A DNA stretch of 40,135 nucleotides, from contig NZ_BPQG01000003.1 in the NCBI RefSeq assembly GCF_022179125.1, forward strand, positions 1 to 40,135. The letters are read 5' to 3'. Numbering within the stretch: the first letter of the stretch is position 1; each line of letters opens with the position of its first letter. Positions 32,841 to 40,135 of the stretch are shown here, one piece after another. Both the position numbers and the translations under genes were made by a program. Source of the stretch: Methylobacterium cerastii (GTDB lineage Bacteria > Pseudomonadota > Alphaproteobacteria > Rhizobiales > Beijerinckiaceae). The notes beneath the pieces were generated by a model, which worked only from the letters and a program-made list of their open reading frames with translations, did not search any database and was not told where the DNA came from.

Positions 32841-35800
32841 CACGCCGGCACCTGTCCGTGGCTATGCGGGTCCGCGGCGGGCACCGCCTTTCCTTCGCCC
32901 TGACCGGGCTTGATCCGGTACCAGCCGACATACAGTGCGGGCAGGAAGAACAGGGTCAGGAAGGTGCCGGCGATGATGCCGCCGATCATGGCGTAGGCCA
33001 TCGGCCCCCAGAAGATCTCGCGGGCGATGGGGATCATCGCGAGGCTGGCGGCGGCGGCGGTTAGGAGAATGGGCCGCATGCGATGGCAGGTCGCCTCGAC
33101 CACCGCGTCCCACCTCGGCATGCCCGTGGCCTCGTACTCCTCGATCTGGGCGACCATGATCACCGAGTTGCGGATGATGATGCCGATGAGGGCCAGCACG
33201 CCGAGGATGGCGACGAAGCCGAGGGGCGCCCCCGAGGGCAGAAGGGCCGCCACGACGCCGATCAGGCCGAGGGGCGCGACGCTGACCACCAGGAAGAGCT
33301 TCTGGATGCTCTGCAGCTGCACCATGAGGAAGAAGGCCATGGCGAGGAGCATCACGGGCGCCACGGCCGCGATGGGACCGGAACCCTTCCCGCTTTCCTC
33401 GACCTCGCCACCCGTCGCGAGGACGTAGCCTGGGGGAAGCGTCTTCCGGAACGCCTCGATCTCGGGCTTCAGGGCGGCCACGACCGTGGCCGCCTGCGTG
33501 GCGTCCTTGATTGTGGTCTTCACGGTGATGGTGGGGAGCCGGTCGCGCCGCCAGACGATGGGTTGCTCCAGGTCGTAGCGGATTTTGGCGAAGGCCAGCA
33601 GGGAGACGGTGCTGCCGTTGGGGAGCGGGACCTGCAGGCTCTTCAGCGTATCGATGGAGTGCCGCTCGGCGGCCTGGGCGCGGCTGACCACGTTTACGAG
33701 ATAGATCGAATCCCGGACTTGGGTGATGCTGCCACCGCCCACGACCCCGTTGAGGATCGTGGCGATGTCCTTCGAGGTGATGCCGAGCTGGCGGGCCTTG
33801 TCCTGCAGGATCTCTACCTTCAGCACCTTGCCGGGCTCGTTCCAGTCCAGCGTCGGGACGGACAGGCTGGCGTTCGCGGCGACGATGTTCGACAGTGTCA
33901 TCGCCGACTGGCGCACCACCTGCAGGTCGGGACCGCCGATCCGGTACTGGATCGGGCGTCCGACCGGCGGCCCGATGTCCAGTGGGTGTACGAAGACGTC
34001 GGTGCCGACGAAGTCCCGCTTCGCAACCTTGCTCAGGCGAGCGATGGTGCGACCGCGCGCTTCCAAGGAGGCCGTCTCGATGACGATCTGGCCGAAGAAG
34101 GCATTGGCGAGCTGCTGATCCAGCGGAAGGTAGAAGCGGACGGCGCCCTGTCCGACGTAGGACGTCCAGTGCCGGATCTCGGGATCGCCCTTCAGCACGC
34201 TCTCGAAGCGGTCCATCTGCGCCTGAGTCTCGCCGATGCTGGCGTTCTGCGCCAACGTCATGTCGACGAGGACCTCAGGGCGATCCGAGGACGGGAAGAA
34301 CTGCTGCTGCACGAAGCCGAGGCCATAGACGGAGGCCCCGAGCAGCGCGACGCAGAACGTCACCGTCAGCCAGCGATGGTGCATGGCGGGCAGGAGCAGG
34401 GCGCGGAAGGCCGAGAGCGTGCGGCTCGGCTTGTCGTGGTGGCCCTTGATCGTCTTCGGCAGGATCTTCACTCCGATCAGGGGGGTGAACGCCACGGCCA
34501 CCACCCATGAGACGAGGAGCGACACAGCGATCACGACGAAGAGCGAGTAGGTGTATTCGCCCGCCGACGAGCCGTTGAAGCCGATGGGGATGAAGCCGGC
34601 CACCGTCACGAGCGTGCCCGTCAGCATCGGGAAGGCGGTGGAGGTGTAGGCGAAGACCGCGGCCTTCTGCAGGCTGTCGCCGACCTCCAAGCGTGCGACC
34701 ATCATCTCGACGGAGATCATGGCGTCGTCGACGAGCAGGCCCAGCGCGATGATGAGCGCGCCGAGCGAGATGCGCTGGAGCGTCACCCCCATGGCGTCCA
34801 TGATCACGAAGGTGATGGCCAGCACCAGCGGGATGGAGAGCGAGACCACGAGGCCGGCGCGCCACCCTAGGCTGATGAAGCTCACCGCCAGTACGATCAC
34901 CACCGCCTCGACCAGAGCCTGGACGAAGCCGCCCACCGCCTCCTCGACGATCTTGGGCTGATCGGAGACGAGGTGGATGCCGACGCCCGCGGGCAGATCC
35001 GCTTCCAGTTCGCGCATCTTATCCTTCAGCGCCTCGCCGAAGTGGAGGAGGTTGGCGCTGGCCTGCATGGCGACGGCGAGCCCGATGGCGGGCTGGCCGT
35101 CGTAGCGGAACAGCGCCTCGGGCGGATCGGTGAAGCCGCGGGAGATCTCGGCCACGTCCGAGAGCCGGAAGAAACGGTCGTTGATTCGAAGGTTGATGGC
35201 CTTCAGGCTGTTCTCGTCCGTGAACTGCCCGCCGACGCGTACGCTGACTTGCTCGGGCCCGGCCTGGACCACGCCCGAGGGCTGGACGGCGTTCTGGGCC
35301 TGGAGGGTGTTGATGACGCTCTGCATATCGATGCCGAGCGCGGCGAGCTTGCGCACCGAAAAGTCGAGGTAGATCACCTCGTCGCGCGCGCCCAGGACCT
35401 GGGTCTTGCCGACGTTCTCCACGGCAAGGACGCCGGTGCGCACCTGCTCGACGTAGTCGCGGAGCTGACGCATCGAGAGGCCGTCCGAGGTGAAGGCGTA
35501 GACGTTGCCGAACACGTCGCCGAACTCGTCGTTGTAGCCCAGCGGCTGGACGCCCTGCGGGAACGTACCCTGGATGTCGCCGAGGCGCTTGCGCACCTGG
35601 TAGAACAGCCACGGGATCGTCTTGGGGGGCGTGGTCTCGCGAAGGTTCACGAACACCGTAGTCTGGCCCGGGGTCGTGTAGCTCTTGGTGTAGTCCACGG
35701 CGTTGATCTGCTTGACCTCCTTCTCGATGCGCTCGGTCACCTGTTGGAGCGTCTCGTCGATGGTGGCGCCCGGCCAGCGGGCCTGGACGACCATGGTCTT

Positions 35801-35935
35801 GATCGCGAAGGCCGGGTCCTCCTCGCGCCCGAGCTTGGTGTAGGCCATGGCCCCGGCCACCAGCGCGATGGCCATGAGGAACCAGATGAAGGACCGGTGG
35901 GACAGCGCCCATTCCGAGATGTTGAAGGATTTCAT
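32840..35935 (-). CDS. RND-family efflux pump inner-membrane transporter
   Basis: The 1031-residue protein has 12 helices and two large periplasmic loops. The start MKSFNISEWALSHRSFIWFLM and KLGREEDPAF match the proton-driven drug/solvent exporters of the TriC/VexF-like group. The proton-relay Asp pair is in GLLVDDAMISVEMM (TM4). It lies 87 bp after the adaptor gene at 36023. Together with two adaptors it resembles TriABC of Pseudomonas aeruginosa. No outer-membrane factor gene is in the window. Confidence 0.95.
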   Translation of the reverse strand: MKSFNISEWALSHRSFIWFLMAIALVAGAMAYTKLGREEDPAFAIKTMVVQARWPGATIDETLQQVTERIEKEVKQINAVDYTKSYTTPGQTTVFVNLRETTPPKTIPWLFYQVRKRLGDIQGTFPQGVQPLGYNDEFGDVFGNVYAFTSDGLSMRQLRDYVEQVRTGVLAVENVGKTQVLGARDEVIYLDFSVRKLAALGIDMQSVINTLQAQNAVQPSGVVQAGPEQVSVRVGGQFTDENSLKAINLRINDRFFRLSDVAEISRGFTDPPEALFRYDGQPAIGLAVAMQASANLLHFGEALKDKMRELEADLPAGVGIHLVSDQPKIVEEAVGGFVQALVEAVVIVLAVSFISLGWRAGLVVSLSIPLVLAITFVIMDAMGVTLQRISLGALIIALGLLVDDAMISVEMMVARLEVGDSLQKAAVFAYTSTAFPMLTGTLVTVAGFIPIGFNGSSAGEYTYSLFVVIAVSLLVSWVVAVAFTPLIGVKILPKTIKGHHDKPSRTLSAFRALLLPAMHHRWLTVTFCVALLGASVYGLGFVQQQFFPSSDRPEVLVDMTLAQNASIGETQAQMDRFESVLKGDPEIRHWTSYVGQGAVRFYLPLDQQLANAFFGQIVIETASLEARGRTIARLSKVAKRDFVGTDVFVHPLDIGPPVGRPIQYRIGGPDLQVVRQSAMTLSNIVAANASLSVPTLDWNEPGKVLKVEILQDKARQLGITSKDIATILNGVVGGGSITQVRDSIYLVNVVSRAQAAERHSIDTLKSLQVPLPNGSTVSLLAFAKIRYDLEQPIVWRRDRLPTITVKTTIKDATQAATVVAALKPEIEAFRKTLPPGYVLATGGEVEESGKGSGPIAAVAPVMLLAMAFFLMVQLQSIQKLFLVVSVAPLGLIGVVAALLPSGAPLGFVAILGVLALIGIIIRNSVIMVAQIEEYEATGMPRWDAVVEATCHRMRPILLTAAAASLAMIPIAREIFWGPMAYAMIGGIIAGTFLTLFFLPALYVGWYRIKPGQGEGKAVPAADPHSHGQVPA

Positions 35936-36022
35936 CGGCGCATCCTTGCGCGGCTCGACAGGTCGGGAACCCGCGGGTGAACGGGAAGGGCGATTGAATG
36001 GGAAGAGCGAGGCGGATCGGGC

Positions 36023-37096
36023 CTAGAGGCCGGTCTCGGGGAGCCGGACCGCCTGGCCCTCGGTGAAGCCGTGGACGCCGGCGACGGCGACTTTCTCGCC
36101 GGCCTTGAGACCGGTCCCGACGAACGCGCGTCCCTCCTCGCGTTCCAGGATCGTGACCTCGCGGCGGTTGATGGTCCTGCCGTCCGGCGCGACGACCCAG
36201 ACCGCGGCATGGCCGTCGTCCTCGACGACAGCCGTCGACGGCACGGGGAAGCGCGGGGAGACCGGGCGCTCGAACGCGACCGTGACGGTATTGCCGAGAC
36301 GGAAACCATCGGGCGGATCGATCAGGGACATGCGCACGCGTCGCGTCCGGGTCGAGGCTTCGGCCAGGGGACCGATCTCGCGCACGCGGGCCCGGGCGGT
36401 GACCTCGGGCACCTCCTGAAGCCTGACGGTGAACTCGATGTCCTTCGGCAATTCGCCGATCAGATCGTCCGGGATGTCGACCACGGCTTCGCGCACGTCG
36501 GGACGCGCCACCGAGACGACGACCTGACCCGCCGGGATCACCTGTCCGACTTCGGCGCTCCACGACGTGACGACTCCGTCGAAACCTGCGGTCAGCGTGG
36601 CGTAGCCGAGCTCGTCGGTGGCCTTCTGCAGGGCGGCCTTGGCCTGGGCCAGCCGGGCGTCGGCGGTGTCGCGATTGGCCACCGCCCCGTCGAGCTGGGC
36701 CTGCGTCACGGCACTGTTGTTCTCGAACAGGATGCGTTGCCGCCCCTCCGCGGCCGAGGCGTTCTTCACCTGTGCCTGGGCATCGGCCACGTCGGCGCGG
36801 GCCCGCACCAGGGCGAACTGCTGCACGGTGGGATCGAGGGCGGCGAGCCGCGTGCCCTTGGCGACCTGGTCGCCGACGAAGACATCGCGAGCGACGATGC
36901 GACCGCCGATCCGGAAGCCGAGTTGGCTCTCGTAGCGTGGCTGGACTGTGCCCGCGAAGGGGCCGAATATCCGGGCTTCCTCCAGTGCCACGGTCGCCGT
37001 CAGGACCGGGCGAACAGGCGGCGGGGCTTCGGCCTTCTGCTCCTTGCAGCCAGAAAGAGCGACGAGGACAGCGATGGGGAGGACGAGGCGGCTCAC
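36023..37096 (-). CDS. RND efflux periplasmic adaptor (membrane fusion protein), second copy
   Basis: The 357-residue lipoprotein has a signal ending in LSGC (lipobox). It then has the adaptor order: beta barrel, lipoyl half GFRIGGRIVARDVFVGDQVAKGT, a coiled-coil hairpin (about 100-165), the second lipoyl half YATLTAGFDGVVTSWSAEVGQVI and the membrane-proximal domain. The start is GTG 37096, overlapping the previous adaptor's stop as GTGA; the open frame reaches further up to 37312 but that part lacks the signal. Confidence 0.9.
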   Translation of the reverse strand: MSRLVLPIAVLVALSGCKEQKAEAPPPVRPVLTATVALEEARIFGPFAGTVQPRYESQLGFRIGGRIVARDVFVGDQVAKGTRLAALDPTVQQFALVRARADVADAQAQVKNASAAEGRQRILFENNSAVTQAQLDGAVANRDTADARLAQAKAALQKATDELGYATLTAGFDGVVTSWSAEVGQVIPAGQVVVSVARPDVREAVVDIPDDLIGELPKDIEFTVRLQEVPEVTARARVREIGPLAEASTRTRRVRMSLIDPPDGFRLGNTVTVAFERPVSPRFPVPSTAVVEDDGHAAVWVVAPDGRTINRREVTILEREEGRAFVGTGLKAGEKVAVAGVHGFTEGQAVRLPETGL

Positions 37097-38169
37097 GGCG
37101 TGCCCTTTCCGGCGACGGTGACCTTCCGGCCCGGTGACAGGAATTGGATGCCGGCGGTGACGACCTCCTCGCCGGGCTCGACGCCACCGGCGAGGACGAT
37201 GCCCGAGCCTTCGTAGCGTTCGATCTCGACCGGCTTGGGCGACACGCTCCCCGTACCCGCGTCGAGGACCCAGACCGCCGATGCGTCCTTCCAGCGAAAG
37301 AGCGCGCTCCATGGCAGGGTCACCGCATCCCGCGGACGCAGGCGGGCACGTCCGAGCACCACCGCCCCCAGCGACATCCCGGCCGGCACGGCGTCGAGAC
37401 CGATCTTCACACGCACGCCGCCGGAGTTCGTGTCCACGGTGGGGGAGATCTCCCGCACGGTCCCGACGGTGGTCACGCGCGGGTCGGCCTGAAGCGAGAC
37501 GTCGACCTTCCGGCTCTCGGGGGGCGGCTCCAGCAGGATGGTCGGCACCGTGAAGACGGCGTCGCGGCTCCCGTCCTGCGCCAGCGTGAACACGGTCTGT
37601 CCCGAGGAGACCACCTGGCCCGCCTCCGCGCTGCGGGCGGTGATGATGCCGGCCACGCCGGTTCGAAGCTCGGTGTAGGTGAACTGCTCCTTGGCCGTCC
37701 CGAGGGCCGCCCGGGCCGAGTCGACCGACGCCTGCGTCGTTCTAAGCTGCTGCTCCGCCCCGTCGTAGGTGGTGCGGGTGGTATAGCCGCTCTTCATCAG
37801 GGTCTGCTGGCGCTCGAAGTTCACCTTGGCTTGGGTGAGGAGCGCCTCGGCGGAGTTTAGCGCCGCCTGGGCGGTGTCGACGTTGACCTGTTGCTCCTGC
37901 GGCTCCAGCCTCGCGATGACCTGATTGGCCTGGACGTGGTCCCCGACCTCGGCCAGGCGCTCCGCGATCTTGCCGGTTACACGGAAGGAGACGTTGGATA
38001 GATACTTCGCCTGGATGTCCCCGCTCAGCACCACGTCCTCCGAGACCGGGGTGCGGATCGCGGTGACCGTCTTCACGGAGACCGCCTCGGTCGTAGGCCG
38101 ACCGTCGGCCGCAACCGCATCGGCGGCGGCGAGCAGCGCGACAGAAACAAGCGTCAGGCGGGTCATCAT
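37093..38169 (-). CDS. RND efflux periplasmic adaptor (membrane fusion protein), first copy
   Basis: The 358-residue protein starts at ATG 38169 (GGAG upstream) with a signal peptide (TRLTLVSVALLAAADAVAA). It shows lipoyl halves FRVTGKIAERLAEVGDHVQANQV and YTELRTGVAGIITARSAEAGQVV flanking a coiled-coil hairpin. It lacks a lipobox, so unlike the next gene it is not a lipoprotein. Two differing adaptors per pump may form the heterohexameric adaptor ring known for TriAB. Confidence 0.9.
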   Translation of the reverse strand: MMTRLTLVSVALLAAADAVAADGRPTTEAVSVKTVTAIRTPVSEDVVLSGDIQAKYLSNVSFRVTGKIAERLAEVGDHVQANQVIARLEPQEQQVNVDTAQAALNSAEALLTQAKVNFERQQTLMKSGYTTRTTYDGAEQQLRTTQASVDSARAALGTAKEQFTYTELRTGVAGIITARSAEAGQVVSSGQTVFTLAQDGSRDAVFTVPTILLEPPPESRKVDVSLQADPRVTTVGTVREISPTVDTNSGGVRVKIGLDAVPAGMSLGAVVLGRARLRPRDAVTLPWSALFRWKDASAVWVLDAGTGSVSPKPVEIERYEGSGIVLAGGVEPGEEVVTAGIQFLSPGRKVTVAGKGTP

Positions 38170-38375
38170 GGGATCGGGCTCCGTGTCACCCGCGTGGATG
38201 GGAGGCGAAGGAGCGGCTGCGAGGGGGCGGAGCAGCCGCTCCTTCTTGGCCGTCGAACCTGAGGAGGGGGCGACGGCCATTCCGGTGCCCCGGGATGGGG
38301 CGAAAAGGTTTTCCCGGCGCGGTGATGCGGCCGTGACGGCGACGCGCTTGCCGGAATGCCCTTGATCTACTAATA

Positions 38376-38389
38376 ACTAACCAGTCAGT
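38376..38389. promoter_or_regulatory. TetR operator candidate ACTAACCAGTCAGT
   Basis: ACTAAC-CA-GTCAGT is a dyad with one mismatch, of the A-C-T-G-A-C type commonly bound by TetR regulators of RND pumps. It lies 15 bp before the divergent TetR start and about 205 bp before the adaptor start. Confidence 0.55.
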
Positions 38390-38403
38390 CAACAGGGAAC
38401 GAA

Positions 38404-39048
38404 ATGAGCAAGGCGGCGGTCGGACCGAGGCAAAGACGCAAGGAAGCGCGACCGGGCGAGATCCTGGAGGCGGCGTTCGAGGAGTTCGCCCTCAAGGGCT
38501 TCGCCGGGACGCGGGTCGACGACGTCGCCGTGCGCGCCGGGATCACGAAGGGCACGGTCTACCTCTACTTCCCGAGCAAGGAGGATCTGTTCGTCGCCAC
38601 CTTCAAGGAGATGGTGCAGCCGACCCTCGACCTGCTCGCCAGCTTGGCGACCAATCCGAAGGGCCCGGCGATGGAGATCCTTCGGGCCTACTTCCGGTTC
38701 GTCTACGACGCCCTGGTCCATGACCGACGCGGCCGGGAGTTGCTCCGGCTGCTGCTCGCCGACGGGACGCGCTTTCCGGAACTGGCTGTGCGGTGGCACG
38801 ACGAGGTCATCGGGCCGGTGAACGCCCGGTTGGCCGCCGTCCTCGCCTACGGTGTGGAACGCGGCGAATTCCGGCCGGTCGCGGCGAGCGAGTTCCCGAA
38901 CCTCATGATGGCAGCCGCGGTGTCCGCCTCGATCTGGCGCACGCAGTTCGGGGATGCCTACCCCATGGATATGGCCGCCTACTTCGACGCCCACCTCGAC
39001 ATGCTTGAACGGACCCTCGTCGTGGGCCGCGCAGGCGAAGGTCGCTGA
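38404..39048 (+). CDS. TetR-family regulator divergent from the RND operon
   Basis: The 214-residue protein has the helix-turn-helix ILEAAFEEFALKGFAGTRVDDVAVRAGITKGTVYLYFPSKEDLFV, which is close to the AcrR/TtgR type. The C-terminal domain has the TetR_C pattern of pump repressors. It is divergent from the adaptor genes, with the operator candidate at 38376-38389 in the shared control region. It should repress the pump and be released by a pump substrate. Confidence 0.92.
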   Translation: MSKAAVGPRQRRKEARPGEILEAAFEEFALKGFAGTRVDDVAVRAGITKGTVYLYFPSKEDLFVATFKEMVQPTLDLLASLATNPKGPAMEILRAYFRFVYDALVHDRRGRELLRLLLADGTRFPELAVRWHDEVIGPVNARLAAVLAYGVERGEFRPVAASEFPNLMMAAAVSASIWRTQFGDAYPMDMAAYFDAHLDMLERTLVVGRAGEGR

Positions 39049-39068
39049 GATTCGATCAGGAGGACGTC

Positions 39069-39512
39069 ATGGAAATCGCGGTCCTTACGGCCGCCACCGG
39101 CCTGGCCGGCTCCCTCGTGGGCGCGGCCTCGTCGCTGGTGACGACGTGGCTGACCCAGAACGGCGCGCGCAAGGCGCAATGGCAGGCACAGGAAGCGGGA
39201 AAGCGCGAGGCGCTCTACGACGAGTTCATCGCCGAGGCGTCGAAGTGTCTGGCCGACGCGATCACGCACGATCCGGAGGGGCCGGAGGTGGTCGTCGGCA
39301 TGTTTGCCATCATCGGTCGCATGCGCCTGAGATCGACACGTCCGGTGATCGAGGCGGCCGAGCGGCTGCTGTCGCGCGTGGTCGACATCTACGCCTCGCC
39401 GAACCTGACCTTCGCCGAGATCCAGGACAGGATCAGGCAGGGGAAGGACGCAGACCCCCTCGCCGACTTCGGTGAAACCTGCCGCCGGGAACTCGAAGTC
39501 CTTCGGCTTTAA
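39069..39512 (+). CDS. single-helix membrane protein of unknown function
   Basis: The 147-residue protein begins after AGGAGG (ATG 39069) with a transmembrane segment (VLTAATGLAGSLVGAASSLVTTWLTQ). A cytoplasmic helical domain rich in Glu, Arg and Ala follows (QAQEAGKREALYDEFIAEASKCLADA). I do not recognise a family with a known role, although small proteins of this plan are widespread. It follows the TetR gene by 20 bp and is likely co-transcribed. Confidence 0.75.
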   Translation: MEIAVLTAATGLAGSLVGAASSLVTTWLTQNGARKAQWQAQEAGKREALYDEFIAEASKCLADAITHDPEGPEVVVGMFAIIGRMRLRSTRPVIEAAERLLSRVVDIYASPNLTFAEIQDRIRQGKDADPLADFGETCRRELEVLRL

Positions 39513-39863
39513 GGCGAAACCGGAGCGCATTGGCGGCCGTCCTCGCGAGGGCGATGCTTGATGTGTGTGGCGTTAGACCGGTGAGGACACTCATGGCAGG
39601 TCAAGGACCAAGTCGTGAATTTGCTGCGGACGTTCGCTTGCTGCGGCGGAGACACGGCGCTGCTCCTCTTCGGGAACAGCATGAGGCCACTCTCAAGCAC
39701 CTGCATCCCGAGACCGTTGCAAGCGATGCCAACCGATGCGCGCGCGCCTCAGCCCTGTCCCTAATTCAGATTAGGATTGGTAGGTCTCAGCTCCCTCAGG
39801 ATGACCCTTCATCCACCAAGTTCGATCTGCTCTCTTCAAAGGGACGGAGCCGCCCTTCAGTCA
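39513..39863. other. gap with no recognisable gene
   Basis: I see nothing convincing. The ORF at 39530-39898 has no motif or ribosome binding site, and composition is mixed. The stretch ends at the probable left end of the insertion sequence. Confidence 0.5.
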
Positions 39864-40135
39864 GGCATTGGTCGTGTCCCAGGCGATGGTGTAGCTGAGG
39901 GGTGGTCATCGGCGGTTGCCGGGTAGGGTCGGGTTGCGACGACCAACCCCGAACCCGAGAGACCCCCGATGACCGACGAGATCATGGCCCTGCGCGGGCT
40001 GATGGAGAAGAGTGCCGACGCCGATCTGCTGCGCGAGATGATCGGTTTTGCAGCCGAGCGACTGATGGAGCTGGAGGTGGGCGGCCTGACCGGCGCGGCC
40101 CACGGCGAGAAGAGCGCCGAGCGTCTGGTCCAGCG
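39864..40135 (+). mobile_element. IS256-family insertion sequence, left end, cut by the window edge
   Basis: The transposase gene at 39969 defines the element. A left end near 39864 (starting about GGCATTGGTCGTGTCCCAGG) is likely because coding and known composition change there, but the terminal inverted repeat cannot be confirmed without the right end. Confidence 0.7.
39969..40135 (+). CDS. IS256-family transposase, N-terminal part
   Basis: The 55 residues visible ([56 protein letters not shown]) match the conserved start of IS256/Mutator transposases. The gene continues beyond the window. CCCCGATG precedes the start without a strong ribosome binding site, usual for transposases. Confidence 0.93.
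   Translation, partial: MTDEIMALRGLMEKSADADLLREMIGFAAERLMELEVGGLTGAAHGEKSAERLVQ

Noticed and set aside
39530-39898. ORF of 122 residues before the insertion sequence
   Set aside because: No ribosome binding site, motif or plausible fold; it runs into the insertion-sequence end.
1-40135. CRISPR arrays, phage genes, toxin-antitoxin or defence systems
   Set aside because: No regularly spaced repeats, cas genes, phage structural genes or paired toxin-antitoxin genes were seen.

Overview
The window is GC-rich, densely coded DNA that most resembles a Methylobacterium-type alphaproteobacterium (order Hyphomicrobiales/Rhizobiales). This rests on the base composition, the two small GCG/CRPN-type cysteine-motif proteins, the style of the kdp and cydAB (cioAB) operons and an IS256-type transposase; it is an inference from gene content, not a sequence search.

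Layout. 1-2064: a frameshifted epimerase/dehydratase fragment diverges from a LysR regulator, followed by a cupin protein. 2125-4181: a two-component system (EnvZ/OmpR type, minus strand). 4370-5524: three small exported proteins, two sharing the GCG...CR.N cysteine motif and flanking an EF-hand protein. 5705-7665 (minus): a periplasmic redox module (pentapeptide-repeat protein, periplasmic thioredoxin, CcdA-like transporter), divergent from a Crp/Fnr regulator. 8586-11760 (minus): cydA-cydB-DUF2474-GbsR/MarR regulator, with a perfect 20-bp palindrome upstream of cydA.

11955-19800 is a sulfur island. To the left run a rhodanese-like DUF442 domain fused to a type II sulfide:quinone oxidoreductase, then an exported DsrE protein. 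To the right run a 1-Cys-type peroxiredoxin, a persulfide dioxygenase (ETHE1 type), a cysteine-free ArsR regulator, two YeeE/YedE sulfur-transport proteins and a TauE/SafE exporter. An independent SulP/STAS anion transporter with a structured leader follows. Together these encode H2S to persulfide to sulfite and its export, much like the mitochondrial SQOR-rhodanese-ETHE1 route; the neighbouring bd-type oxidase (a class known to be sulfide- and cyanide-tolerant) could take the quinol electrons.

19801-21726 is a gene-poor stretch of lower GC. It holds a frameshifted phosphoglycerate-mutase remnant, one small exported protein with its own terminator, and a repeated octamer-like motif leading into kdp. 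21727-30659: a complete high-affinity K+ system kdpFABCDE with two extra small membrane ORFs and an EIIA-Ntr-like PTS protein after kdpE. 30979-39048: a lipoprotein patatin phospholipase, a TetR regulator, an RND pump with two adaptor proteins (TriABC-like arrangement) and a divergent TetR regulator. 39069-39512 is a one-helix membrane protein of unknown function. The window ends inside an IS256-family insertion sequence.
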